From: Cymbomonas tetramitiformis
Taxonomy: Eukaryota; Chlorophyta; Pyramimonadophyceae; Pyramimonadales; Pyramimonadaceae
Assembly (NCBI GenBank): GCA_001247695.2
Contig: LGRX02035399.1
Location: 24,567-88,566, forward strand
Reading direction: 5' to 3'
DNA: 64,000 nt
The notes under the pieces were generated by a model, which worked only from the letters and a program-made list of their open reading frames with translations, was not told the DNA's origin and did no database searches. Below are positions 42,705 to 51,035 of the stretch, piece after piece. The translations under genes and the position numbers were made by a program. The stretch's first letter is position 1, and every line of letters begins with the position of its first letter.

Positions 42705-43811
42705 ATGGAGACTCCGATTGGACCACGCACACGCGCTAGAGCGCGGAAACTAGCAACCATTTTTGATGATGTTGGGGCGCTGAATGCGGCTACGCCAACG
42801 ACTCCGCATTTGGCTTCGGGAGAGTCTGAGGCGTCCACTGCGGCAGCCGTACTTTTGCAGAGGTTGCGCAGGGATTCTTTCGATGTTCAATGTGCCAAGA
42901 CAGCAGCAACAAAAGTTCTGGGTGACAAAACTGCAAAATTTAAAGGCAACGAGAATTCAGCTTCGGACATTTTTTCGCAATTGGTATCCGAGCTGCAGCA
43001 GCTGTTCACGCTGCAGTCGCCTGCGTTTGCACCCCTGTTTGAACTGACAGCTGCTGACGCCCCTGTTCTGTCTGCTGCAAATGAGCTGTTATACTCTGTG
43101 CTGCTGCTGCTGACTGCGCCAGGGTCTCCTGCCCGTAATTGGGTAGAGGCTTCTGGTTCAGATGTTCCTGCCGATGGCAAACGTGCCACCCTCGAGGTGG
43201 TGCGTATGCTTGCGGATGTATCGACCCCGTTCGATGCATTTGCAGAGCTGCTTGAGGTTAGGATCTCTGATGAGCGAGACCCTGACTCTGACATTCGGCT
43301 GTTTAACAGCTGCCTTCGGGATGCACAGCGTCTACAGGCGCTGCCCGAGGACGCTGTTAAACGGCAATTCATCTCTGCGCTGTCTGGGCCGGCTTACGCC
43401 GCGCTGGTTGACTCGTTTGCTCGAGCTGACCAGCGTGCGGCTGTGAGTCTGCTCACCTTGCAGGCACGAGTCCGTGAGCAGTACCGCTGTGGGCGGCTCT
43501 CGGGCAAGCGCACTGCGGGGCGGCCCATGTCTGTTGCATCTTGCGCCACTGACACTGGCCTGGCTTCGGCCATTGATCGGCTCAGTGCTCAGTTGGTCAA
43601 GTTGCAGCGGGATGTGGATTCCCTTAAGAAGGGTGGCTCCAAGCCGCCTCATGGGAAACACACTCCGCGCAACTTCCACCGACCTGGAGTGCAGCCGCTT
43701 GCTCATTCCGCCTCTTCGGAGGTGGCTTTTGACAAGCGGTCTGGCACCTTTGTCCCAACGTGCAGGCACGAGAAGTGCCGCGCCGTTGGGTCAAAAGCAT
43801 TGGCTGAGTGA
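42705..43811 (+). CDS. gag: Gag-like capsid protein of the LTR element
   Basis: 368 residues from METPIGPRTRARARKLATIF. Helix-rich central part with FDAFAELLEVRISDERDPDS and LPEDAVKRQFISALSGPAYA, typical of retrotransposon gag (nucleocapsid precursor). At the C-terminus CRHEKCRAV leads to a stop in this frame. The +1 frame continues at the same point with GQKHWLSECPHK, completing a zinc-knuckle-like Cys-Cys-His-Cys cluster. So a +1 shift at GTTGGGTCAAAA (about 43785) is either programmed or a recent lesion. A relative lies on the minus strand at 50102-49530. Confidence 0.75.
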   Translation: METPIGPRTRARARKLATIFDDVGALNAATPTTPHLASGESEASTAAAVLLQRLRRDSFDVQCAKTAATKVLGDKTAKFKGNENSASDIFSQLVSELQQLFTLQSPAFAPLFELTAADAPVLSAANELLYSVLLLLTAPGSPARNWVEASGSDVPADGKRATLEVVRMLADVSTPFDAFAELLEVRISDERDPDSDIRLFNSCLRDAQRLQALPEDAVKRQFISALSGPAYAALVDSFARADQRAAVSLLTLQARVREQYRCGRLSGKRTAGRPMSVASCATDTGLASAIDRLSAQLVKLQRDVDSLKKGGSKPPHGKHTPRNFHRPGVQPLAHSASSEVAFDKRSGTFVPTCRHEKCRAVGSKALAE

Positions 43812-44400
43812 GTGTCCTCACAAGGACACTCACCCACTGTCCATCTCGGCATCCTACTGCCAAGCCGTCGAGTCTTATGACTCCGACGTGCTTGCCCTTC
43901 GTTTTCAGCGGTACTATGACGCTGGGGATGAGGGGTCCATGGAGCACTTGTGTGCTCTCGTGGGGCAACCTGAAATCTGTGAGCTGTCTGCGCATTCCTT
44001 TGCTCCAGAGCCTACGGCTCTGCAGCAGTTCAAGGATGCTGCTGCCTCTGCTGAGTCTGCACCTGCTGAGCATCTTTCCATTGGCCGTGTTGCATTTGCT
44101 GAGGTCAGCGGTCCGCTTGCTGGTGGTGTCGCTGAGCCGACCACTGACAAGCAGCTGCTGCCGAAGGCCTCTGCGCCCGTGCATGGAGGGCCGGTTGGCT
44201 TGCATGGGGTCAGCCGTGCCGCCTTCGTGCCGCCGTCTGCCTCTCTGGCTCTCGGCCCGATGGCTCCTGCTGACAGTTCATTCAAAACATTCAACACTGT
44301 CCACCCTGACTGGTTTGACATTGACCCTGAGCCTGTTGAGGTGTGTGATTCCGATGATGATGGGGAGGGCTCCAACTACCCTCCTGGTGTCTGCCTGACT
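43790..44400 (+). CDS. Gag C-terminal extension in the +1 frame
   Basis: After the zinc-knuckle residues the +1 frame encodes ASYCQAVESYDSDVLALRFQ, then DEGSMEHLCALVGQPEICEL and an acidic EVCDSDDDGEG segment. It remains open to 44733, but the last 100 codons look non-coding. No aspartic protease DTG or RT motif is found. The other two frames are shadows. I cannot tell whether this is expressed as a frameshift product. Confidence 0.45.
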
Positions 44401-45070
44401 GAATTGAGGGGGGTGCACCGCCGGCGGCTGCGGCATTTCGGCGGTTCGGAGTCCCCAGAGGCTCCAGGCCATTTGGCATCGGTGAATTTGCGCTCACTCT
44501 TTTCATGGTGGCTACGTTTCTCTTCAGTGCTACGGCGATGCCGACCCTCGTGGTCGGCGGTGGTGTCAGGGGCCTGGTTGAGCCCGGAGCCACCTACGGC
44601 TACGGTGCAGTTCATCCCGGTGATGCGGTGCTGGATTCTCTTGCCCGCCTGTGGTTACCGCTGGTTCGTCATTGCCGCCGCGGGATGTGGCACAATTCTT
44701 TTCTCAATCGACCTCAGCGGCTTTGCAATCTGATGGTTTTGCCACTCCACTTTGGGATCCGCCTGACCCACTTGGGTCTGGTGGTGTCAGTACTTGCAAA
44801 TTCTCTTCTCAATTGACTTCGGATGCTTTTCTTGATTGGAATCCGTCTGCTGAACTCGGCTCTGCCGACCAGCTTTACAGTGGCTAGAGTCTGCTTATTT
44901 CAAATCCTGGTGGTGTGATTAGCCTTAGCCGCAGTGGTGGGTTGTGCCGGGACAAGTCCCCGGGCACCCAGCTTGAAGTATATCTGTTTCCAGTAAAGTG
45001 CTGTTTGTTATCTGTTTAGTTAGCTCCGCTTGCCTAGCCCTATTGGCTGCAGTCACAGCTCCGGGTGGTG

Positions 45071-45306
45071 TGCTGGACTTTAGGTTCAGGGTTATTATTA
45101 TGGGCTCTGATAGCCCCTAGCCTGACCCGTCTCTGATCGGAACCGTGACTCCGCTAGTAGCTAGGATGACAGTACAGTAGTACTGTACTGTCAATCATTA
45201 CTTCGTATTATCCGGGTTTCCGAGATGCATGATAAAAGCACTCGGCCGGACTGATTATGGGAGCTTAGCCAGTTTGTTTTCACCGAGCGGAACACCTGTT
45301 CTCGCA
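45071..45306 (+). repeat. 3' LTR of the gag-only element
   Basis: 236 bp, identical to the 5' LTR except for one G to A change. The near-identity indicates a very recent insertion. Confidence 0.92.
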
Positions 45307-46579
45307 TTCAATTGTAAATATGAAGAGTCTATCTATGCATTGTTTAGGTTCCTGTACAACCCCTTTAGCTTTTACAAACGATGCTGGAGTTGCTGATGAA
45401 CTTATCGTTCAACTTCCCAATGGAATTGAGAAACTTATTCAGAGGATGGAAATTTTCGCAGGAGGCCAGCAACTCACCACTGGTTTTCAAGGCTACAACA
45501 CCGTCAGTTGTGTAATGGATACTATTAAAACCACTCTTAGCAAAGAAATGACGTATCAAAGAGTTTTGAAAAATCAAGAAATTAATACAACTGAAAACTT
45601 TTACAGCACACCAAGACCATACATTTTGAATCAATGGCTTTCGTTTTTAGGTGAAGCCGAACCTTCATACATTGATTTGAGCTTATGCCCGCCGATCCAA
45701 ATAAGGCTAGTGCTCGCAGGTCCCGAGGTCTTAGGGTGTTACCAAAAATCAAAAGGACCTGGTGTTCAAATAGACACGAAAGCTCAAGAAGCTTTAGTAT
45801 CGCAAGGTGATTTCAAATTAGATAAACTTTACTTCACCGTTGAGACAATCACATTCAGTAGTGGCGTATACGATGCAGCGGTGGAATCAAAATTGCGTGA
45901 TGGATTCTTGGAAATTCCTTACCTCAATTATTTTAGCTTCTACGAAGGTGCTTCCACCATGGATAAAAGCACGCGATTCTCTTTGAGTTCACAATGTATC
46001 AATAACATATATGCTGTACAAAGGCCCGGGGACTATAGAGAAAAAAATAAAGGGCTCATCAAACTGACTAATACAATTGGATCAGATTACATACCATCCT
46101 ACTTCCAGTTTTTGGCAGGTGGCCTGGGTGCTCTACAATATAATATCAACAACTTGTTTGTTCCTAATTACAGAGTTGATACTCTTGCCGCCTTCAATCT
46201 ACTCACGATCGGAAAGGCCGATAATTATGGGACGCTGTCGGGATGTAAGATTAACAGTTACGAAGATTGGCTCAATAATCAATTCATTGCTATGGTACGT
46301 CTCAACCTCCCGTCAGAGATGGGGGTAAGGTCAATGACAGGACTGGATTCACGGGGATTCAATTCCAGCTTCTATTATCAAACTCATGCTGCATCGCCGG
46401 TAGATCCATTACAAACGGTACTTACATCAAACGAAACCATGATTATTTGCGAAACGACCGCCGTTCTTCGTATTGGTCAAAACCGTGTGATCGAAACTGT
46501 ATTTCAAGGTAAGGTTTGCGCGGAGTCCAAAAATGCAAAAACTTTTCAAAATCTAGATTTTGAGATACGAGCGATTTAA
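45307..46579 (+). pseudogene. MCP: Major capsid protein, 3' part (interrupted)
   Basis: Open from the right target repeat to the stop at 46579, about 420 codons. Recognisable features are LIVQLPNGIEKLIQRMEIFA and GGQQLTTGFQGYN near the start, FLEIPYLNYFSFYE in the middle, and SEMGVRSMTGLDSRGFNSS and IETVFQGKVCAE near the end. Length (about 470 residues with the 5' part), placement between structural genes and beta-rich composition fit the double jelly-roll capsid proteins of polintons and polinton-like viruses. The assignment is by pattern and context. An internal ATG (45320) could start a truncated product lacking the N-terminus. Confidence 0.8.
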
Positions 46580-46766
46580 GTGTGCGCTTAAGTATGGTTA
46601 AGTATGGGGGGTGACCGAGCGGTATCGACCATAACTTTTCATTAACGTGGTCAATTTGATACCTGAAGTGCGCAATATGTACAGGGTGCTCTGGGCAACC
46701 TATTTATCAAATAAAAGATTTTTGAAAAGTTTTTGCATTTTTGGACTCCGCGCAAACCTTACCTTG
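46505..46766. repeat. 50-bp inverted repeat at the 3' end of the capsid gene
   Basis: The capsid 3' coding segment 46505-46554 (start CAAGGTAAGGTTTGCGCGG) is the reverse complement of 46716-46766 with a single extra T. The spacer is 161 bp and contains a TGACCGAGCGGT phrase resembling a tRNA A box. The repeat could form a long hairpin in the capsid mRNA. Confidence 0.85.
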
Positions 46767-46796
46767 ATTTTAAAACGCGGTTAATAGTATACAAAT

Positions 46797-47117
46797 ATGG
46801 CACAGCAACCAGGTTTAACCAGTTACAATATGATAAAAAACGTAGGTCCCAATGTGGACAAACAGATTCACACCGCGACGATGTTTCAAATGTCAGGCTA
46901 CAGACCTGTAATGATGCAACAGCTTCCGTGTAAAACGATCAACGATATTACATATCCACCCTTCAGAATTAGCAACGTGAATCCCTTAGCAGGATATAAA
47001 AGTTATACCTTAGGACATAATCAAAAGGTTTCCAAAGAAATGGAATTATTTCATTTTCCCATCGAGTATCCATTGAATTCTCGTTTGTTACAACCTGTTC
47101 CTTTGTTTTTTTCATAA
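46797..47117 (+). CDS. Unrecognised small viral protein (106 aa)
   Basis: It has MAQQPGLTSYNMIKNVGPNV, then FQMSGYRPVMMQQLPCK, and ends SRLLQPVPLFFS. The ATG is preceded by AGTATACAAAT, the motif shared with other viral genes. Placement between the capsid and fibre genes suggests a minor virion component. No domain recognised; no membrane helix. Confidence 0.7.
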   Translation: MAQQPGLTSYNMIKNVGPNVDKQIHTATMFQMSGYRPVMMQQLPCKTINDITYPPFRISNVNPLAGYKSYTLGHNQKVSKEMELFHFPIEYPLNSRLLQPVPLFFS

Positions 47118-47132
47118 CCTATTGTATACATC

Positions 47133-47555
47133 ATGTCTTCATTTGGAAATGATATGAATACTAGCACATTAACATACGCAAATACCACATTCCGAACAGT
47201 ACTCAGGGATGGAACATTAATACAGCTAACTAAGGATGATGCACAAAATCAGATTATCTTAGGTGCTAATCCCACAAATGTCCGATTACCAGAATGCGTG
47301 CCTGCTATCAAGGGCAAAATGTTTACGATATATAATGGAACGGCTAATTCCGGTGGACCAGTGACTGTTCAGATGTTTGCGGGTGACAGAATAAATGGAT
47401 ATTCAGACACAGATAACGGCGATATCGTTTTGGAAAATGCTACAAGTAACGGGGACACTATTACCAGCGCCACTTTAATTGCATCAGGCGAAAGAACAAG
47501 TACACAGGAAGGGAATTGGTATGTAATTTCTACAGCTTATCGGAATACGGGGTAA
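47133..47555 (+). CDS. Small fibre- or virion-surface-like protein (140 aa)
   Basis: It starts MSSFGNDMNTSTLTYANTTF and contains KGKMFTIYNGTANSGGPVTV and GNWYVISTAY, a beta-rich composition typical of tail-fibre or adhesin tip domains. It shares the MSSFGN start with the truncated gene at 49415, pointing to gene duplication in this cluster. TATACA lies three bases before the ATG (47125-47130). Specific function unknown. Confidence 0.65.
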   Translation: MSSFGNDMNTSTLTYANTTFRTVLRDGTLIQLTKDDAQNQIILGANPTNVRLPECVPAIKGKMFTIYNGTANSGGPVTVQMFAGDRINGYSDTDNGDIVLENATSNGDTITSATLIASGERTSTQEGNWYVISTAYRNTG

Positions 47556-47580
47556 ATTATTAAATCGTTTATAATATACA

Positions 47581-49386
47581 ATGCCAGCTTTTGGTTCCAA
47601 TCTAATTGTAGCCAAAATTAACAATAAAGACTATATACCAACACCAGGTTTAAGCGATACACTCACATGTGATACAGTCGTGTGTCAAACTATAGGATCA
47701 GTCGACTCACCACTCGAGACCATGCATATCGGCTCGGACATACGATATCAGAACGATATCAAATTCATAGATACTCAAGATCCATTAAATGAACGGGAAC
47801 AAATGAACTTGTTGACAGATGGATCATTAAAAGTACACACTTCGATCAAGTTCAATGACTTTGTGTTGAACAATCCAGTGTCTAAATCAAAGTTCTCAGC
47901 AGGTCTTGATGATTTGGATGCATCGTTTGAGATTAAGAGTTTGGATCCTGTGGAACAAACACGAGTAAAGATCGGTGAGACCGGTATAAACGAGGTAACC
48001 TGCTTGCAGACAACAATCAATATTGAGCCATTAGGCAGTGGGGTGTTAATCAACGACGGTCCACTTGTACTCAATACCGGCGATTTAACATTGACAAGCG
48101 GTAAGTATAGAGGAGACGGCTCCTTGCTCACAAACTTGCCTTCTGGTGCAAACCAAGATTTGCAATCTGTGACTACTCAAGGATCTACCACAAATGTAAA
48201 TGACATTGCATTTACAGGTACAGGAAAGCTAACAATCAATCAGGATGAAATAGATGGAAGTTTAATCAAAATACGTGGTGGCTCACAGGATGCTAAAATA
48301 AGAATTGGCGAAACGACATCTGATGACGGTTATGTAAATGCACAAAGATCAATCCTGCTTGGCCGAAATGCCGGCAGTTTTAATTGCGGGATTGATGTTT
48401 TGGCGATTGGTTCAGGAAGTGCAAATGATCAAGCCGGAAATTATTCAGTGAATTTAGGCGATGACAGTGGTCAAACCAATGCCGGTGTTGAATCAGTATC
48501 TATTGGCAGATTCAGTGGGGAGAACTATAGCGGTTTGAATTCAGTTTCGATTGGGGCTTATGCTAATCAAAATACCGGAGCCGTTGCATCTATTGATAAT
48601 ACGATTTGTATCAACGCTACTGGTCAAGTATTGAATAATGCACAAGCAAATTCATGTGTCGTGAAACCATTACGGGCGTCTTCAGATGTTTCAACAGAAA
48701 CACTTATGTTATACTACGACGATACTTCGGGCGAAATACGTAAGGGTTCCAAACCAACAGGTTCAACAACTCCAAATCTTTCACAGGTTCTGCAAGTTGG
48801 CGACACAGGAAATAGTATAAATCTTACAGCCGAACTAAACACACCTGCAATCAATATTACCAATTCTATCAATTGGGCATATACATCACCGACAGCATCG
48901 CTCAATGTTTGTCAAATACCGTTACTCAATATAACATCCAGTTACAAATCTGTTTTACCAACAAGTCCGATAAATCATACGGGTAGTATTTTCACGTTTG
49001 TCAATACCACTTCTACAACAATCACAGCCGGTACAATTGTAGGATTTGATGATTTGTCTACAAACGTAAATGGCGTGAAAATATATTCAAAGCCTAGTTC
49101 CGAAACAGGAAATTGTTGTGTTTTGGGTGTATGTATACAAGATAGTACAGTGACTAATTCTTGTTTCGTCTTGAGTAAGGGTTTCACTACCTGTCGTAAT
49201 CAAAATGCTAATGTTTCTTGGACAAAAGGACAAGTAGTTAAGTGTGGCCTAAATGGTGAAATTATTTCCGGTGCTGTATCTAGTAACGATGCTTTAATAG
49301 GCTATTCAATGGAAACTACTACATTGAACAGCGGCGACGGACTTCTCGTATGGGTGAACAAGGGGATGGGCTATGAGATGTTTTAA
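47581..49386 (+). CDS. YadA-like fibre protein (601 aa)
   Basis: Likely a trimeric attachment fibre. N-terminal anchor-like region MPAFGSNLIVAKINNKDYIP with LTCDTVVCQTIGS. Middle part (about 220-350) has YadA-head-type repeats: IGSGSANDQAGNYSVNLGDD, SVSIGRFSGENYSGLNSVSI and GAYANQNTG. The C-terminal domain includes a C-rich LGVCIQDSTVTNSCFVLSKG stretch and ends in a GDGLLVWVNKGMGYEMF segment. Such repeats form collagen-like or beta-roll stalks in phage and viral adhesins. The ATG is immediately preceded by ATATACA. Confidence 0.75.
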   Translation: MPAFGSNLIVAKINNKDYIPTPGLSDTLTCDTVVCQTIGSVDSPLETMHIGSDIRYQNDIKFIDTQDPLNEREQMNLLTDGSLKVHTSIKFNDFVLNNPVSKSKFSAGLDDLDASFEIKSLDPVEQTRVKIGETGINEVTCLQTTINIEPLGSGVLINDGPLVLNTGDLTLTSGKYRGDGSLLTNLPSGANQDLQSVTTQGSTTNVNDIAFTGTGKLTINQDEIDGSLIKIRGGSQDAKIRIGETTSDDGYVNAQRSILLGRNAGSFNCGIDVLAIGSGSANDQAGNYSVNLGDDSGQTNAGVESVSIGRFSGENYSGLNSVSIGAYANQNTGAVASIDNTICINATGQVLNNAQANSCVVKPLRASSDVSTETLMLYYDDTSGEIRKGSKPTGSTTPNLSQVLQVGDTGNSINLTAELNTPAINITNSINWAYTSPTASLNVCQIPLLNITSSYKSVLPTSPINHTGSIFTFVNTTSTTITAGTIVGFDDLSTNVNGVKIYSKPSSETGNCCVLGVCIQDSTVTNSCFVLSKGFTTCRNQNANVSWTKGQVVKCGLNGEIISGAVSSNDALIGYSMETTTLNSGDGLLVWVNKGMGYEMF

Positions 49387-49414
49387 TTATTTTACATAAT
49401 TATAGTATAGACAG

Positions 49415-49533
49415 ATGAGTAGTTTTGGAAATGAATTAGTTTGTAAAAATTTAACATGTGATACGATTAACGGAAACAGTCCTAGTGGCGGCTCTTCAAA
49501 GTGGACAGATGTTGGAAATGACAATATTGAAGG
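49415..49533 (+). pseudogene. Fibre-like viral gene, 5' fragment
   Basis: It opens MSSFGNELVCKNLTCDTING and keeps a viral, AT-rich codon pattern for 39 codons. At about 49530 it then runs into reverse-oriented gag sequence. LTCDTINGNS parallels LTCDTVVCQT of the upstream fibre gene. A TATAGTATAGACAG motif precedes the ATG. The rest of the gene and everything viral to its right is missing from the window. Confidence 0.7.
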
Positions 49534-50102
49534 TTGATCTTGATGGCCAGAAGGTCCGCGGTGCCCTGAAAGGGCCCGCCGGAATCCAGGAGCATCCTGG
49601 CGATCTCCAGCAACACCCGCTTCCCATCAAACGGGTGTGCCTCCGCTGAAGACTCCATCCAGTCTGCTGCGGGCGACACCGGAGCGATGATGAATTCCAG
49701 TGTCGAAAACAGCAGTTTGTTCGCCTCGGCGCGAACGGGCAACGTGGCATCCTCCAGGTCGAACAGAGAAGAAAACGCGGACTCCTCAGTGACGAAAATG
49801 TCCCGTAATGCCAGTACCAGACGGGCGAAAACGGAGCTGACGTTCGACTCCGTACCGTCAAAACGGCCATGTTTGTCGTCGTACACCTTCTTGATGACGA
49901 GCTTAGCGGCACGCTCGTCGAAGGATTCCTTTGCCAGACGCTTGACTGCGTCGAGGAACAGTGCCCCTGCTGACTGGGCAGCCGGGGTAGCCGTAACCGT
50001 AGGGGTGGCTGGAGTGGTCGCATGTCGAGCTGCGGCATCGTCGAAAATTGTAACTAGTGAGCGGCGTGCGGCCGCAGTGTGTGATCTAGTAGAAGTACCC
50101 AT
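49530..50102 (-). pseudogene. gag: Truncated gag of a second related LTR element
   Basis: Minus strand, starting MGTSTRSHTAAARRSLVTIF. Shared blocks with the gag at 42705: TRARARKLATIFDDV versus RRSLVTIFDDA, FSSLFDLEDATLPVRAEANK versus FAPLFELTAADAPVLSAANE, and DGKRVLLEIARMLLDS versus DGKRATLEVVRMLADV. Similarity ends at LLAIKIN, where viral DNA begins. There is no 3' LTR at this junction, so the insertion is incomplete or rearranged. It is a different subfamily, not a copy of the first element. Confidence 0.75.
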
Positions 50103-50800
50103 AGTGAAATGACTGCAGAGACAGGGTGAGGTGGGAAATGCGAGGCGAGGCCAACGGCGTGGGCGACGGCTAGCGAGTTGCGGCGGGTCGTCGAGGATAA
50201 TCAGGGAAACAGCAAATTCTACGCGGTCGTGTGGGACGAAAGGACGTGATCAATGTCGGACGGTGTTCCGGAGACCAGAAACAACAAAATCCAGCCCAAC
50301 GATACTTCACGGAAAATAAACTGTCGTCAGCGCTACCCAATCATGTCCAATCAACCGCGTGTCCGTAACTGAGCCATACCGCCCGTACCGAAAGCCTCTC
50401 TAACGCGGGTCCCTCACCCCATCTCAAGCGCCGGTGTTTAGCCAATCATGGCCAAAGTCGCAGTGTAAAATTAAGCGTGCGTGGTACCAAACCTGCTGAA
50501 TATATCAGCTTGGTTGTATATTCGGAGTGTGGTGCATCAGAATAATAAACCGGATAAACAGAATACCGAGTCTTCCCGTTATATGTTCGGGGTCTAGGGT
50601 TCCGGGACCGGTGACAGTCATACACCCTAACTATAGGAATGACAGTCGGGGCGTCACTTCCAGCAGTTATCGTGCTTTGGATGATATAGTGGATCGATCC
50701 TGGGGTATTGCATTTCTCCTCTTAATCTTCTCTCGCGGCGGTGTGCATGAATATATATGTACAAGTCACTAACATCTGAAGTATGGTACGTGTTTGCATG
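50103..50800. other. Leader/LTR-like DNA of the second gag element, then unassigned
   Basis: About 50103-50500 is probably the 5' leader and remnant LTR of the minus-strand gag. It holds phrases such as ACCGGATAAACAGAATACCG that loosely resemble the first element's LTR. I could not define LTR ends or a target repeat. From 50500 to 50800 I see no gene. Confidence 0.35.
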
Positions 50801-50805
50801 TTGCA

Positions 50806-51030
50806 GGTCCGAGCGCGGCTAGCGATCCCGCACACATCCGCTTCATTCAACGGTGCCAGTCGGATAACGAGCAACCTATCCAGAATTCCGATATTGATCG
50901 TCTGCGAGTGCTAACTGCCGAGGACATACAAACGGACCGGGATTGGCTTTTCGCGACGGTGGCCGTGACCGGCAATCGACAACGGCAAGCTATCAATGAT
51001 GTGCGGGCACAACCTTCGTTGCGCGTCTTA
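50806..51030 (+). pseudogene. PIF1-like helicase, 5' segment (interrupted)
   Basis: After a TTGCAG acceptor-like site the frame reads ASDPAHIRFIQRCQSDNEQP, then DRLRVLTAEDIQTDRDWLFA and TVAVTGNRQRQAINDVRAQP. The VTxNxxRxxIN block and LT..D...D.W spacing match PIF1/RecD-type helicases C-terminal to motif III. A one-base shift is needed between AINDVRAQ and the segment that continues at 63328, so the gene was either already damaged or contains a sequence indel. The Ty3/gypsy element inserted at 51036 splits the gene. Confidence 0.65.
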
Positions 51031-51035
51031 GTGGT

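Larger units (their letters stand above)
42077..45306 (+). mobile_element. Gag-only LTR retrotransposon (3230 bp) in the capsid gene
   Basis: LTRs of 236 bp (42077-42312 and 45071-45306) begin TG and end CA. They differ at one position that I can see (GGCTCTGGTAG versus GGCTCTGATAG). The 5-bp target repeat TTCAA flanks the element (42072-42076 and 45307-45311). The sequence after the 5' LTR, GGTTATGCGCGTC, contains the complement of a CAT anticodon loop. This suggests priming by half of an initiator Met tRNA, as in copia and Ty5. The interior holds a gag-like frame but no protease, integrase or RT. It must therefore be mobilised in trans. Confidence 0.9.

Noticed and set aside
42887..44375. 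Antisense frames through the gag-only element
   Set aside because: Shadows of the plus-strand gag; the plus-strand frame has gag-like helices and a zinc-knuckle cluster.
46600..46680. tRNA gene in the spacer of the capsid inverted repeat
   Set aside because: Only an A-box-like TGACCGAGCGGT is present; no B box or acceptor stem.
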